The notes under the pieces: generated by a model | Told to the model about the DNA's origin: nothing | Databases searched by the model: none | The model's input: the letters and a program-made list of their open reading frames with translations, nothing else | Shown here: positions 23,927-31,891 of the stretch, piece after piece | Position numbering within the stretch: position 1 is the first letter of the stretch | Layout: each line of letters begins with the position of its first letter | Assembly: GCA_039931775.1 (NCBI GenBank) | Contig: JBDTRG010000069.1 | Coordinates: forward strand, 1-47,730 | Length of the DNA stretch: 47,730 bases | Source: CAIWHR01 sp039931775 | GTDB taxonomy: Bacteria; Pseudomonadota; Gammaproteobacteria; Burkholderiales; Casimicrobiaceae | Reading direction: 5' to 3' | Made by a program: the position numbers and the translations under genes

Positions 23927-25807
23927 TCAGAACGGGAAGAATCGCGGGATGACCACCATGTAGCCCGCCAGCATCAGCAGCGCCAACGGTACGCCGATGC
24001 GCACGAAATCGAGAAAATGATAGCGTCCCGCCTGCATCACCAGCAGGTTGGTCTGATAGGCCATCGGTGTGGCGAAGCTCAGATTCACACCGGCGATGAT
24101 CGCGATCACGAATGGGTCGGGTGCGAGACCGAGTTGCTTCGAGATACCGATCGCGATGGGCGTTCCGATGATTCCAGCCGCATTGTTGGACAGGATGTTG
24201 GTCAACAGCGCCATCAGCAGCATCAACGCGCCGAGTATCGCCGTATACGATAGCCCGGCGGTGATGACGACGAACAGCTTGGCGACGTATTCCGTGGCGC
24301 CGGTGACCGTGAGCGTCATGCCGAGCGCGAGGCTCGTGACCACGACCATTACCACCTGTGCGCTCAGCCCATTTCCGGCCTCCCGCCAAGTCAGGCAGCG
24401 GGTGACGAGCATCAGCGCGACGCCGATCAGCGCCGAGATCGTGATCGGCAATAGATTCGTCGCCGCGGCGGTGATCACGGCAACCATGATGCCGAGAGCG
24501 ACCGGCGCCTTGTCGGTGTCGGGGAGATCGATCATGGAATCGAGAACGAGGAATCCGCGAGTCGACTTGAGCCGGGCGATGTCCTCGGTGCTGCCCTGCA
24601 CCAGCAGCACGTCGCCGGCCTTGAGCTGCACGTCGCCCAGACCCTCGCGCCGTACCCGGTAGTCGATCTCGCCCCGGTGAAGCGCAAGCACGTAGAGGCG
24701 ATATTCGTCGGCGAATCGGGCGCGCCTCACCGTCGAACCGTTGAGCGGCGAGCCGTCCGTCACCACGATTTCGACGATCCGCTGCTTCGCGGCATCGTCG
24801 GTGGCCGGCGCCTCGCTTTCGGCCGGCTCCTCGCCGCCTCGCGCCTTCCGCTCGGTCGCCGCCGATTCGTCCGGCGGCTCTTCCTGGTCGTGCAACGGCG
24901 CGCCGAGCACGGTTTCCAGCTCCTTGAGGCGCTCCGGCGTATCGACCACGTGCAGCCGGTCGCCCGCCGCGAAGACCATCGACGGCACTCGGGAGAGAAA
25001 GGGTCCGTCGCCGCGGCGGACGTCGAGCAGGCGCAGCTCGCCGTCGACCATCTTGCGCACCTCGGCAAGCGTCTTGCCTGCGATCTTGCCGCCCTCGTCG
25101 ACATAAAGCACGGCGCCGTAGAGCCTCGACGCCTTGTCGTCGATCAGCGCCGCGCGCGCCGGAAGCAGCTTCGGTCCGGCGAGCCACAGAAAGGCGATTC
25201 CGACCAGTCCGACCATCGCCACCGGCAGCGCGAAATCGAACATTCCGATCGTGCGAACCCCCATGTCCTGCGCGACGGAAACGACGAGCAGATTGGTCGA
25301 CGTGCCGATCGTCGTCACCGATCCTCCGACGACGGTGGCCAGGCCAACCGGCATCAGCACGCTTGACGGGGATGCCTTGGCGCGCAGCGTGACCGCCGTG
25401 AGGATCGGCAGCAGCATCACGACGATCGGCGTGTTGTTGACGAGCGCGCTCAGCGTCGCGGCGGCGAGCATCGTGGCCAGCAGCGAAACGCCCGGCGCGA
25501 GCTGCCACCCGCGCGCGAGCAGACGCGCCAGCGGCTGGAGCGCACCGGTCGTCTCGATGCCCTTGCCGAGCACCATCAGTGCGCATACCGCCACCAGTGC
25601 CTCGTGTCCGAAGCCCGCGAAGAGGTCGCGCGGCGTGATCACGCCCGACGCGCCCCGGTACGGAAACAGCTGGATTCCGGTAATCAGAACGATGAACACC
25701 AGCAAGCTCGATGTCTCGAGCGCCACGCGCGGCTGCGCGAACAGGACGAGCGCGACCAGTGTGAGGAGCATCGCCGCAATCGCGTGCGGATCGGGTGGAG
25801 GGGGCAT
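23927..25807 (-). CDS. SLC13-family anion transporter with two RCK_C domains
   Basis: A 626-residue membrane protein. The N-terminal helical half ends near 210, and the C-terminal half resumes near 435. Each half contains an SNT-like substrate/sodium loop (LVNNTPIVVMLLP near 107, TTIGTSTNLLV near 153, LSNNAAGIIGTPIAI near 555). Between the halves lie two cytosolic TrkA-C/RCK_C domains (about 225-310 and 350-430) joined by an acidic, low-complexity linker (EEPPDESAATERKARGGEE). This architecture occurs in transporters related to sulfate permease SAC1 and other DASS carriers. Sulfate would suit the sulfonate genes nearby, but dicarboxylates are equally possible. It starts at ATG 25807 and converges on the MscS-like gene. 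Confidence 0.88.
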   Translation of the reverse strand: MPPPPDPHAIAAMLLTLVALVLFAQPRVALETSSLLVFIVLITGIQLFPYRGASGVITPRDLFAGFGHEALVAVCALMVLGKGIETTGALQPLARLLARGWQLAPGVSLLATMLAAATLSALVNNTPIVVMLLPILTAVTLRAKASPSSVLMPVGLATVVGGSVTTIGTSTNLLVVSVAQDMGVRTIGMFDFALPVAMVGLVGIAFLWLAGPKLLPARAALIDDKASRLYGAVLYVDEGGKIAGKTLAEVRKMVDGELRLLDVRRGDGPFLSRVPSMVFAAGDRLHVVDTPERLKELETVLGAPLHDQEEPPDESAATERKARGGEEPAESEAPATDDAAKQRIVEIVVTDGSPLNGSTVRRARFADEYRLYVLALHRGEIDYRVRREGLGDVQLKAGDVLLVQGSTEDIARLKSTRGFLVLDSMIDLPDTDKAPVALGIMVAVITAAATNLLPITISALIGVALMLVTRCLTWREAGNGLSAQVVMVVVTSLALGMTLTVTGATEYVAKLFVVITAGLSYTAILGALMLLMALLTNILSNNAAGIIGTPIAIGISKQLGLAPDPFVIAIIAGVNLSFATPMAYQTNLLVMQAGRYHFLDFVRIGVPLALLMLAGYMVVIPRFFPF

Positions 25808-26030
25808 CGCTCTGGAACTCCTTGGTCGGACGCGGCGACGCCACGCTGCCGAGTCGCTACTAGCCTAACACCGGCGCCCGTTCGCAGGGCATCGCGAATG
25901 CGGCTGCGGATCGCGTCAGACTTACGGTGTTGCCGCGGCGCGGATCACGTTCGGGACAAACGCCTTGGCAGCGGTACGCCGGGACGGTCGGTGACCGGCA
26001 CCGCGAAGTCGGAGATGCCCTCCGAAGCCG

Positions 26031-27236
26031 CTACTTCAGTAGCGCGAAAAACGCGCTGATACCAAGCGCGTTTGCCGCATCCGCAAACAGGCTTGCGGAA
26101 AGGGTGATGACCAGGAAGGCGCGCGGCGCGGGGCCAAGGGACTCGGAAAGCCGCCGCATCGTTCCCAGTCCGACGGGCATCGCGCCTAGCGCGAAACCGA
26201 TGAATCCACCCGCTGCAACGGCGGCCTGGCGGTCGCGCCCCATCGCCGGAAAGACGAGCAGTGCCGCCACGAGTGTGGCGACGGCAATCTGCGCGACGAC
26301 CATCGCCGACAGGAGGCCGATGAAGGCCAGCAGCGCCCAGAGCTTGAGGCTCAGCATGGCCATCGCGAGAAAGAGCCGGAGCGCAATCGTGCTGATCAGG
26401 TCGGCAAGGTGGAAATCCACCGGCCGCTTGACCACATCCGCGAGATTGGTGAGGATGATTCCACCGAACATTGCGGTCAAAAAGGCCGGAACGGTAACGC
26501 TCACCCGACCGGCTATCCATTGCAGACCTTGGCCGATGGCCATCGACACCGCGATGAGAAGCAATGCGCGCAGCCAACGGTCGGATCGGAGGATGTCGGC
26601 TAGACCCGCACCGGCATCGATCGCGGGGTCGGCGTCGACCTGCGTCGGCGTCTCGTTCGCGGGTTTTATCCGGGCGAGTCTCGCCAGCACTGTCGCGACG
26701 GGTCCGGCAGTCAATCCGCCGGCCACGAGGCCCAGCGTCGCGGCCGCGATACCGAGTTCGAATGCCCCCGGCAGGCCCGCCGCTTCGGGCGCCTGCGCCC
26801 ACGCGGCGGCCGTCCCGTGCCCGCCGAGCAACGGAATGCTGCCGACGAACAATCCCAGCGCAGGTTCCATGCCGAATGCCCTCGCCAGCTCGATGCCGGC
26901 GATGTTTTGGGCAACGATGACGACCGCGATGGCCACGCAGAACAGCGCGACCTGGACGCCGCCCTGGCGAAGCCCCGAGAATTTCGCGGCGAGGCCGAGG
27001 CCGACGAAAAAGATGAGCAGCAGCGCGTTGCGGTTGCCGGTGGCGAATTCGAGCTCGAGCCCGACCGTCGCGTGCAGCCCCGCCGCGATGCACGCGAAAA
27101 CGAGCCCGCCCAGTACCGCCGGCGGGATGTTCGACGCGCGCACCGCCGACCAGCGCACCGTCATGGCGATTCCGAGCAGGATCGCGAGAATCGCCAGAAT
27201 CAGGGTAAACAGCTCGTTGAGCTGGAGCGGTACCAT
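26031..27236 (-). CDS. gltS: Sodium/glutamate symporter GltS family
   Basis: A 401-residue membrane carrier, the same length as E. coli GltS, with about ten to twelve helices in two repeats. Landmarks are LLIFFVGLGLAAKFSGLRQGG, LFVGSIPLLGGHGTAAAWA with the re-entrant GGHGT loop, and VTVPAFLTAMFGGIILTNL in the second half. The ATG at 27236 begins MVPLQLNELFTLIL; a frame running on to 28040 passes through ald and is rejected. It starts 26 bases after the ald stop on the same strand, so ald and gltS probably form an operon. Glutamate is the textbook substrate; here movement of an amino acid of the transamination cycle is plausible. Confidence 0.9.
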   Translation of the reverse strand: MVPLQLNELFTLILAILAILLGIAMTVRWSAVRASNIPPAVLGGLVFACIAAGLHATVGLELEFATGNRNALLLIFFVGLGLAAKFSGLRQGGVQVALFCVAIAVVIVAQNIAGIELARAFGMEPALGLFVGSIPLLGGHGTAAAWAQAPEAAGLPGAFELGIAAATLGLVAGGLTAGPVATVLARLARIKPANETPTQVDADPAIDAGAGLADILRSDRWLRALLLIAVSMAIGQGLQWIAGRVSVTVPAFLTAMFGGIILTNLADVVKRPVDFHLADLISTIALRLFLAMAMLSLKLWALLAFIGLLSAMVVAQIAVATLVAALLVFPAMGRDRQAAVAAGGFIGFALGAMPVGLGTMRRLSESLGPAPRAFLVITLSASLFADAANALGISAFFALLK

Positions 27237-27262
27237 CGCGCGGAGCCGACCGTTTCGAAACC

Positions 27263-28378
27263 TCAGCTCAGGACTTGCGCGGGGTCGGCGTACGGGTAGC
27301 CGAGCGCCTCGGCGACAGGCCGGCATGTCACCTTGCCGAACGCGACGTTGAGGCCGTTCTTCAAATGCGGATCGTCGGCGAGCGCCTTCTTCCAGCCCTT
27401 GTCGGCAAGCGCCAGCACGAACGGCAGCGTCGCGTTGTTGAGCGCGAACGTGGACGTGCGCGGCACGCCGCCGGGCATGTTGGCCACGCAGTAGTGCGTG
27501 ACGCCGTCGACGACATACACCGGGTCGGCGTGCGTGGTCGCGTGCGAGGTCTCGAAGCAGCCGCCCTGGTCGATCGCGACGTCGACGATCACCGAGCCCG
27601 GCTTCATCTTCTTGACGAGCGCCGCCGAGACGAGCTTCGGCGCCGACGCGCCGGGAATCAGCACGCCGCCGATGACGAGGTCGGCGCTCACCACGTGGGT
27701 CTCGAGCGCGTCGTGCGTCGAGAAGACCGTGTTCAGCGGCCGGCCAAACTGCCGCCACAGCGAGCGCAGCACGTCGACATTGCGGTCGAGCACCCACACT
27801 TCGGCGCCCATGCCGAGCGCGATGTGGCACGCGTGCGAACCGACCACACCGCCGCCCAGGATGACGACCTTCGCCGGATCGACGCCCGGCACGCCGCCCA
27901 ACAGCATGCCGAGGCCGCCGTGCGGCTTTTCGAGGTAGTACGCGCCGGCCTGCACGGCCATCCGGCCGGCGACCTCCGACATCGGAGCGAGCAGCGGCAA
28001 TCCGCCGGAGGCCGACGTGACAGTCTCGTAGGCGATGCAAACGGCGCCACTCGCGACGAGATCGGCCGCCTGCTCCGGATCGGGCGCCAGATGCAGATAC
28101 GTGAACAGAATCTGCCCTTTGGAGAGCATCTTGCGCTCGACCGACTGCGGCTCCTTGACCTTGACGATCATGTCCGCGCCGGCGAACACCTCGGTGGCTG
28201 TGCCGACGACCGTAGCGCCCGCCTTGCGGTACGCCTCATCGTCCATGCCGATGCCCTGCCCGGCCTGGTGCTCGACGACGACCTGGTGACCGTGCGCGAC
28301 TACCTCCCGCACGCTGCCCGGGACGAGGCCGACGCGATTTTCCAGGACCTTGATTTCTTTCGGAACGCCGATGCGCAT
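27263..28378 (-). CDS. ald: Alanine dehydrogenase
   Basis: A 371-residue NAD-dependent enzyme that interconverts L-alanine and pyruvate plus ammonium. The pyruvate-binding and catalytic residues known for the family fall at their standard numbers: Arg15, Lys75 (VKVKEP), His96 (YLHLA) and Asp270 (VAIDQGG). The dinucleotide motif is GGGVVGSHA (175-183). GAGG precedes the ATG at 28378. Divergent to it is an alanine-forming aminotransferase gene. In known taurine pathways Ald regenerates the pyruvate acceptor and releases ammonium, which explains the pairing. It leads gltS. Confidence 0.96.
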   Translation of the reverse strand: MRIGVPKEIKVLENRVGLVPGSVREVVAHGHQVVVEHQAGQGIGMDDEAYRKAGATVVGTATEVFAGADMIVKVKEPQSVERKMLSKGQILFTYLHLAPDPEQAADLVASGAVCIAYETVTSASGGLPLLAPMSEVAGRMAVQAGAYYLEKPHGGLGMLLGGVPGVDPAKVVILGGGVVGSHACHIALGMGAEVWVLDRNVDVLRSLWRQFGRPLNTVFSTHDALETHVVSADLVIGGVLIPGASAPKLVSAALVKKMKPGSVIVDVAIDQGGCFETSHATTHADPVYVVDGVTHYCVANMPGGVPRTSTFALNNATLPFVLALADKGWKKALADDPHLKNGLNVAFGKVTCRPVAEALGYPYADPAQVLS

Positions 28379-28476
28379 GAGAACCTCGTCCGGAACGATC
28401 GGGGATTGCTACGCCGATGTGGCGGGCGCGCCAACCGCCTCTTGCCTCGGCGCTCCGCACCCGGTCTTTTAGGGTG

Positions 28477-28497
28477 TACGATTCAGGGTTGATCGTA
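28477..28497. promoter_or_regulatory. Inverted repeat, candidate operator between ald and tpa
   Basis: TACGAT (28477-28482) and ATCGTA (28492-28497) form a perfect 6-base inverted repeat about a 9-base centre, so the half-sites are one and a half helix turns apart. It lies roughly 65 bases before the aminotransferase start and 100 bases before ald, in the 181-base region they share, and overlaps a -10-like TAGCAT. A dimeric regulator could control both directions from it. The regulator is not in the window. Confidence 0.4.
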
Positions 28498-28512
28498 GCA
28501 TAACGCTGCCCT

Positions 28513-28532
28513 GGCGCCGCCCTCGCGGCGCC
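28513..28532 (+). other. Strong hairpin in the leader of the aminotransferase gene
   Basis: GGCGCCGC (28513-28520), loop CCTC, GCGGCGCC (28525-28532): a perfect 8-base GC stem. It ends 15 bases before the AAGGAG ribosome site (28548-28553). With no following T-run it is not an intrinsic terminator. It may stabilise the 5' end of the tpa-tauABC message. Confidence 0.5.
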
Positions 28533-28559
28533 CCTGCGGGCGGCTAGAAGGAGTCCACG

Positions 28560-29903
28560 ATGGGCCATGCAGAACTCAAGATCCAGGACCAGTCCACGTC
28601 GCGCCAATTGTCGCTCGACGAATACTGGATGCCGTTCACCCCCAATCGCGAATTCAAGGCTGACCCGCAGATGGTCGTCCGCGCGGAAGGGATGTACTTG
28701 TGGAATGATCGCGGCGACAAGATCATCGATGCGTCATCGGGTCTTTTCTGCGTCTCCGCAGGACATGGCCGCAAGGAGATCGCCGACGCCGTCGGCAAGC
28801 AGCTCCGCGAGCTCGACTTTTGCGCGCCGTTCCTGCGCGCGCACCCGAAGCAATTCGAGCTCGCGACGCGCGTCGCCGAGTTGACGCCCGGCGATCTCAA
28901 CCGGATCTTCTTCGTCAATTCCGGTTCCGAATCGGTGGACACCGCGATGAAGGTCGCCCTCGCGTACCACCAGGCGCGCGGCCAGAGCGGGCGAAACGTC
29001 TTCGTTTCGCGTGAGCGCGCCTACCACGGCGTCAACTTCGGCGGTGTCGCGCTGTCGGGGCTCGTCAACAATCGCCGCAAGTACGGGCCGGGATTGCCGG
29101 GCATCGCGCATATGCGGCACACGCATCTGAAGGAGAACATTTTCACGCCGGGCGAAGGCGCGCACGGCGTCGAGCTGGCCGAGGACCTGCTGCGCTTCGT
29201 CAACCTGTACGGCGCCGAGAACATCGCTGCGTGCTTCGTCGAACCGATTGCCGGCTCCACCGGCTGCCTCGTGCCGCCGAAGGGTTACCTGAAGCGCCTG
29301 CGCGAGATCTGCGACGCGCACGGCATCCTGCTCGTGTTCGACGAAGTCATCTGCGGCTTCGGCCGCACCGGGCAGACATTCGCGGCCCAGAGCTTCGACG
29401 TAACGCCGGACATCCTGACGATGGCCAAGGGAATCACCAACGGCGCGCAACCGATGGGCGCGGTCGCGATCAGCGAGCGCATTCACGACACGATCATGGG
29501 CGCCGCTCCGGAAGGGGCGATCGAGTTCTTCCACGGCTATACGTACTCGGGCCACCCGGCGTCGTGCGCCGCGGGCCTAGCGACGCTCGACATCTACAAG
29601 AACGACGGGCTTTTCGAGCGCGGCCGCGAGCTGTCGCCATATTTTCTCGATGCGCTCTTCGCGCTGAAGGACATCCCCGTCGTCGCCGACATCCGCGGCT
29701 ACGGGATGTTCGCGGCGATCGACGTCCACTCGGACGGTGCGCCGGGACGACGCGGCCAGGCATTGCAGAAGAAGCTGTTCGCGAACGGACTCAACCTGAA
29801 GACGACCGGCGATTGCGCGATCGTCGCACCGCCTTTGATCGCGGATCGCTCGCACGTCGACGTCATCGCGGACATGCTGCGCAAGACGATTGCGGCGCTC
29901 TGA
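28560..29903 (+). CDS. tpa: Omega-amino-acid:pyruvate aminotransferase, probable taurine:pyruvate aminotransferase
   Basis: A 447-residue class III PLP aminotransferase. Visible motifs are LDEYWMPFTPNREF, the phosphate-binding NSGSESVDTAMK, AYHGVNFGG, the PLP aspartate in LLVFDEVICGFGRTG and Lys290 in MAKGITNG, with the partner-subunit HGYTYSGHPASCAAGLA. The sequence resembles the beta-alanine:pyruvate enzyme of Pseudomonas putida by eye. I favour taurine because the gene is followed by tauABC, divergent from ald, and xsc is in the same window. Taurine plus pyruvate would give sulfoacetaldehyde and alanine, and Ald would recycle alanine. Beta-alanine or hypotaurine may also be used. AAGGAG six bases before the ATG fixes the start. 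Confidence 0.85.
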   Translation: MGHAELKIQDQSTSRQLSLDEYWMPFTPNREFKADPQMVVRAEGMYLWNDRGDKIIDASSGLFCVSAGHGRKEIADAVGKQLRELDFCAPFLRAHPKQFELATRVAELTPGDLNRIFFVNSGSESVDTAMKVALAYHQARGQSGRNVFVSRERAYHGVNFGGVALSGLVNNRRKYGPGLPGIAHMRHTHLKENIFTPGEGAHGVELAEDLLRFVNLYGAENIAACFVEPIAGSTGCLVPPKGYLKRLREICDAHGILLVFDEVICGFGRTGQTFAAQSFDVTPDILTMAKGITNGAQPMGAVAISERIHDTIMGAAPEGAIEFFHGYTYSGHPASCAAGLATLDIYKNDGLFERGRELSPYFLDALFALKDIPVVADIRGYGMFAAIDVHSDGAPGRRGQALQKKLFANGLNLKTTGDCAIVAPPLIADRSHVDVIADMLRKTIAAL

Positions 29904-29985
29904 CGCCCGAAGGCCCGGGCGCGCCACGCGCGCGTCCGGAGACCGAAACCCTACCTATCGGCATCAACCAACAAGGGAGATTCGC

Positions 29986-30981
29986 ATGAAAAGATTCGTC
30001 GCAGGGGTGCTGTTCGCGGCGTTCGCCGCCGCGCCGGCATGGGCGCAAAAAGAAGTCACGATCGGCTATCAGGACATGGTCGTGCCGTACCGGATCGCTC
30101 AGGAAGCGAAAGAAATCGAAAAGGCGACCGGCTACAAGGTCAACTGGAAGCAGTTCGGCGGCGGTGGCGAGGTGATCAAGGCCATGGCGTCCGGCGCCGT
30201 GCAGATCGGCGAAGTGGGCTCCGCCGGCATCGCGGCGGCGGTTTCGCGTGGCGAGCCGCTCGAGCTCTTCTGGATTCTCGACGACATCGGCTCGGCGGAG
30301 GCGCTGGTCGCCAAGAACGGTTCGGGCATCAACACGCTCGCCGACTTGAAGGGCAAGAAAATCGCGATGCCGTTCAACTCCACGACGCATTTCCACACAA
30401 TGGTCGCGCTCGACCAGGCTAAGATCAACCCGGCCGACGTGCAGATCCTCAACATGCGCCCGCCCGAAGTTCGTGCCGCCTGGCAGCGCGGGGACATCCA
30501 GGCAACGTTCATCTGGGACCCGGTGCTCGCCGAAGTGAAGAAAGACGGCAAGGTGATCATCACGTCCGGCCAGATCTCCGCGGAAACCGGCAAGGCCACG
30601 TTCGACGGCTACGTCGCGAACAAGGATTGGGCCAAGGCAAACCGCGACTTCATGGTGAAGTTCGTGAAGATCATGGCCGCCTCCGACGACAACTATCGGA
30701 AGAACGCCGCCAAGTGGAACAAGGATTCCAACGAAGCCAAGGCCGTCGCCAAATGGTCGGGCGCGAAGGCCGAGGATGTTCCTGCCGGCATGGCGCTGTA
30801 CAAGTTCCCGCCGGCTTCCGAGCAGGCGACGAAGTGGCTGGGCGGCGGCAACAACAGCGTCGCGGCCAAGGCGCTCGCCGCCACCGCGACGTTCCAGCTG
30901 TCGCAAAAGCAGATCGAGAAGACGCTCCCCGACTACTCGGTCGCGGTCAATCCCAGCTACGCGGCCGAAGCGGCCAAATAG
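29986..30981 (+). CDS. tauA: Taurine ABC transporter binding protein
   Basis: A 331-residue periplasmic protein with a signal peptide (MKRFVAGVLFAAFAAAPAWA, cleavage before QKEV). VTIGYQDMVVPYRIAQ, GEVIKAMASGAVQIGEVGS, GKKIAMPFNSTTHFHTM and RAAWQRGDIQATFIWDPV match TauA landmarks; AAWQRGDI and the STTH segment are shared with E. coli TauA. Taurine is thus the best guess, though alkanesulfonates or other taurine-like zwitterions are possible. GGGAG precedes the ATG at 29986, 82 bases after tpa; an in-frame extension to 29890 is rejected. Two strong hairpins follow its stop, before tauB, which fits high expression of the receptor. Confidence 0.9.
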   Translation: MKRFVAGVLFAAFAAAPAWAQKEVTIGYQDMVVPYRIAQEAKEIEKATGYKVNWKQFGGGGEVIKAMASGAVQIGEVGSAGIAAAVSRGEPLELFWILDDIGSAEALVAKNGSGINTLADLKGKKIAMPFNSTTHFHTMVALDQAKINPADVQILNMRPPEVRAAWQRGDIQATFIWDPVLAEVKKDGKVIITSGQISAETGKATFDGYVANKDWAKANRDFMVKFVKIMAASDDNYRKNAAKWNKDSNEAKAVAKWSGAKAEDVPAGMALYKFPPASEQATKWLGGGNNSVAAKALAATATFQLSQKQIEKTLPDYSVAVNPSYAAEAAK

Positions 30982-31017
30982 GGTTAGTGCGTCGCGAACG
31001 ACGCGACGCACTAACCC
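30981..31017 (+). other. Perfect 16-base stem-loop after tauA
   Basis: GGGTTAGTGCGTCGCG (30981-30996), loop AACGA, CGCGACGCACTAACCC (31002-31017). The stem begins with the last base of the tauA stop codon. There is no T-run after it. It is probably an mRNA-protecting or processing hairpin rather than a full terminator, since tauB follows directly. Confidence 0.75.
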
Positions 31018-31022
31018 GGCGT

Positions 31023-31052
31023 GTTGGAGCGTCGGCCCTGCCGACGCTCAAC
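31023..31052 (+). other. Second stem-loop between tauA and tauB
   Basis: GTTGGAGCGTCGGC (31023-31036), loop CCT, GCCGACGCTCAAC (31040-31052): thirteen pairs with one bulged G on the left arm. Only five bases separate it from the first stem-loop. The tandem pair fills most of the gap before tauB. Confidence 0.7.
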
Positions 31053-31090
31053 GCGCCGTTGGCGGCTGACCATCTTCCGGGGTCTGTGGC

Positions 31091-31891
31091 GTGAGCAAAC
31101 TCGAAATCCGCCACCTCTCTGTCAACTACGCGGGCCGCGGCGGACAGACGACCCACGCACTTTCCGACGTCAGCCTGGCGCTCGACCCGGGCGATTTCGT
31201 CGTTGCCCTCGGCGCATCGGGCTGTGGCAAGACCACGCTGCTTTCGTGCATCGCCGGGTTCATGGAGTACTCGGCCGGCACGATCGTCCTCGACGGCAAA
31301 CCCGTCACGGGACCCGGCGCCGAACGTGGCGTCGTGTTCCAGAAGCACGCGTTGATGCCATGGCTCAACGTCGCCGAGAACGTCGAATTTGGCCTCAGGA
31401 TGCGCGGCACCGGCCGGGCCGAGCGACGGCGAGTGGCACTCGACAAGTTGCGGCACGTCGGGCTCGAGAAGTTCGCCGATTACCCGATCTATCAGCTCTC
31501 CGGCGGTATGCAGCAGCGCGTCGGCCTGGCCCGCGCGCTCGCGAGCGACCCTGAAGTGATGCTGATGGACGAACCGCTGGGGGCGCTCGATGCGCTGACG
31601 CGCGAGCAGATCCAGGAGCTGATCCTCAAGCTGTGGTGGGAGACGAAGAAGATGTTCTTCTTCATCACGCACAGCGTCGAGGAAGCGCTGTTTCTCGCGA
31701 CGGAACTGATCGTGATGACGCCCTCTCCCGGGCGCATCGCGCATCGCTACAAGGTCGACTTCGGCCGCCGCTTCGTCGAGTCGCGCGACGCGCGGGCCGT
31801 GAAGGCCGATCCCGAATTCATCCGGCTGCGCGAGGAAATCCTGCATTTGATCCATTCCGCGCCGAGCAGCACAGAGGCGCTGGTGCCATGA
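31091..31891 (+). CDS. tauB: Taurine ABC transporter ATP-binding protein
   Basis: A 266-residue ATPase of the TauB/SsuB group. It shows Walker A GASGCGKT (41-48), Q-loop VVFQKHALMPW, signature QLSGGMQQRVG (135-145), Walker B VMLMDEPLGALD (Asp160-Glu161) and the switch histidine in FFITHSVEEALFLATE. GPGAERGVVFQ and the FGRRFVESRDARAVKADPEF tail agree with TauB by eye. The GTG at 31091 has a GGGGT upstream. Its stop overlaps the tauC start (ATGA), so the two are translationally coupled. Confidence 0.92.
   Translation: MSKLEIRHLSVNYAGRGGQTTHALSDVSLALDPGDFVVALGASGCGKTTLLSCIAGFMEYSAGTIVLDGKPVTGPGAERGVVFQKHALMPWLNVAENVEFGLRMRGTGRAERRRVALDKLRHVGLEKFADYPIYQLSGGMQQRVGLARALASDPEVMLMDEPLGALDALTREQIQELILKLWWETKKMFFFITHSVEEALFLATELIVMTPSPGRIAHRYKVDFGRRFVESRDARAVKADPEFIRLREEILHLIHSAPSSTEALVP

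Noticed and set aside
27237..28040. Upstream extension of gltS over the ald gene
   Set aside because: Ald is fully supported by catalytic residues; GltS has family length when started at 27236.
30981..31052. Rho-independent terminator after tauA
   Set aside because: Stems are strong but no T-run follows, and tauB/tauC are clearly part of the same transporter.
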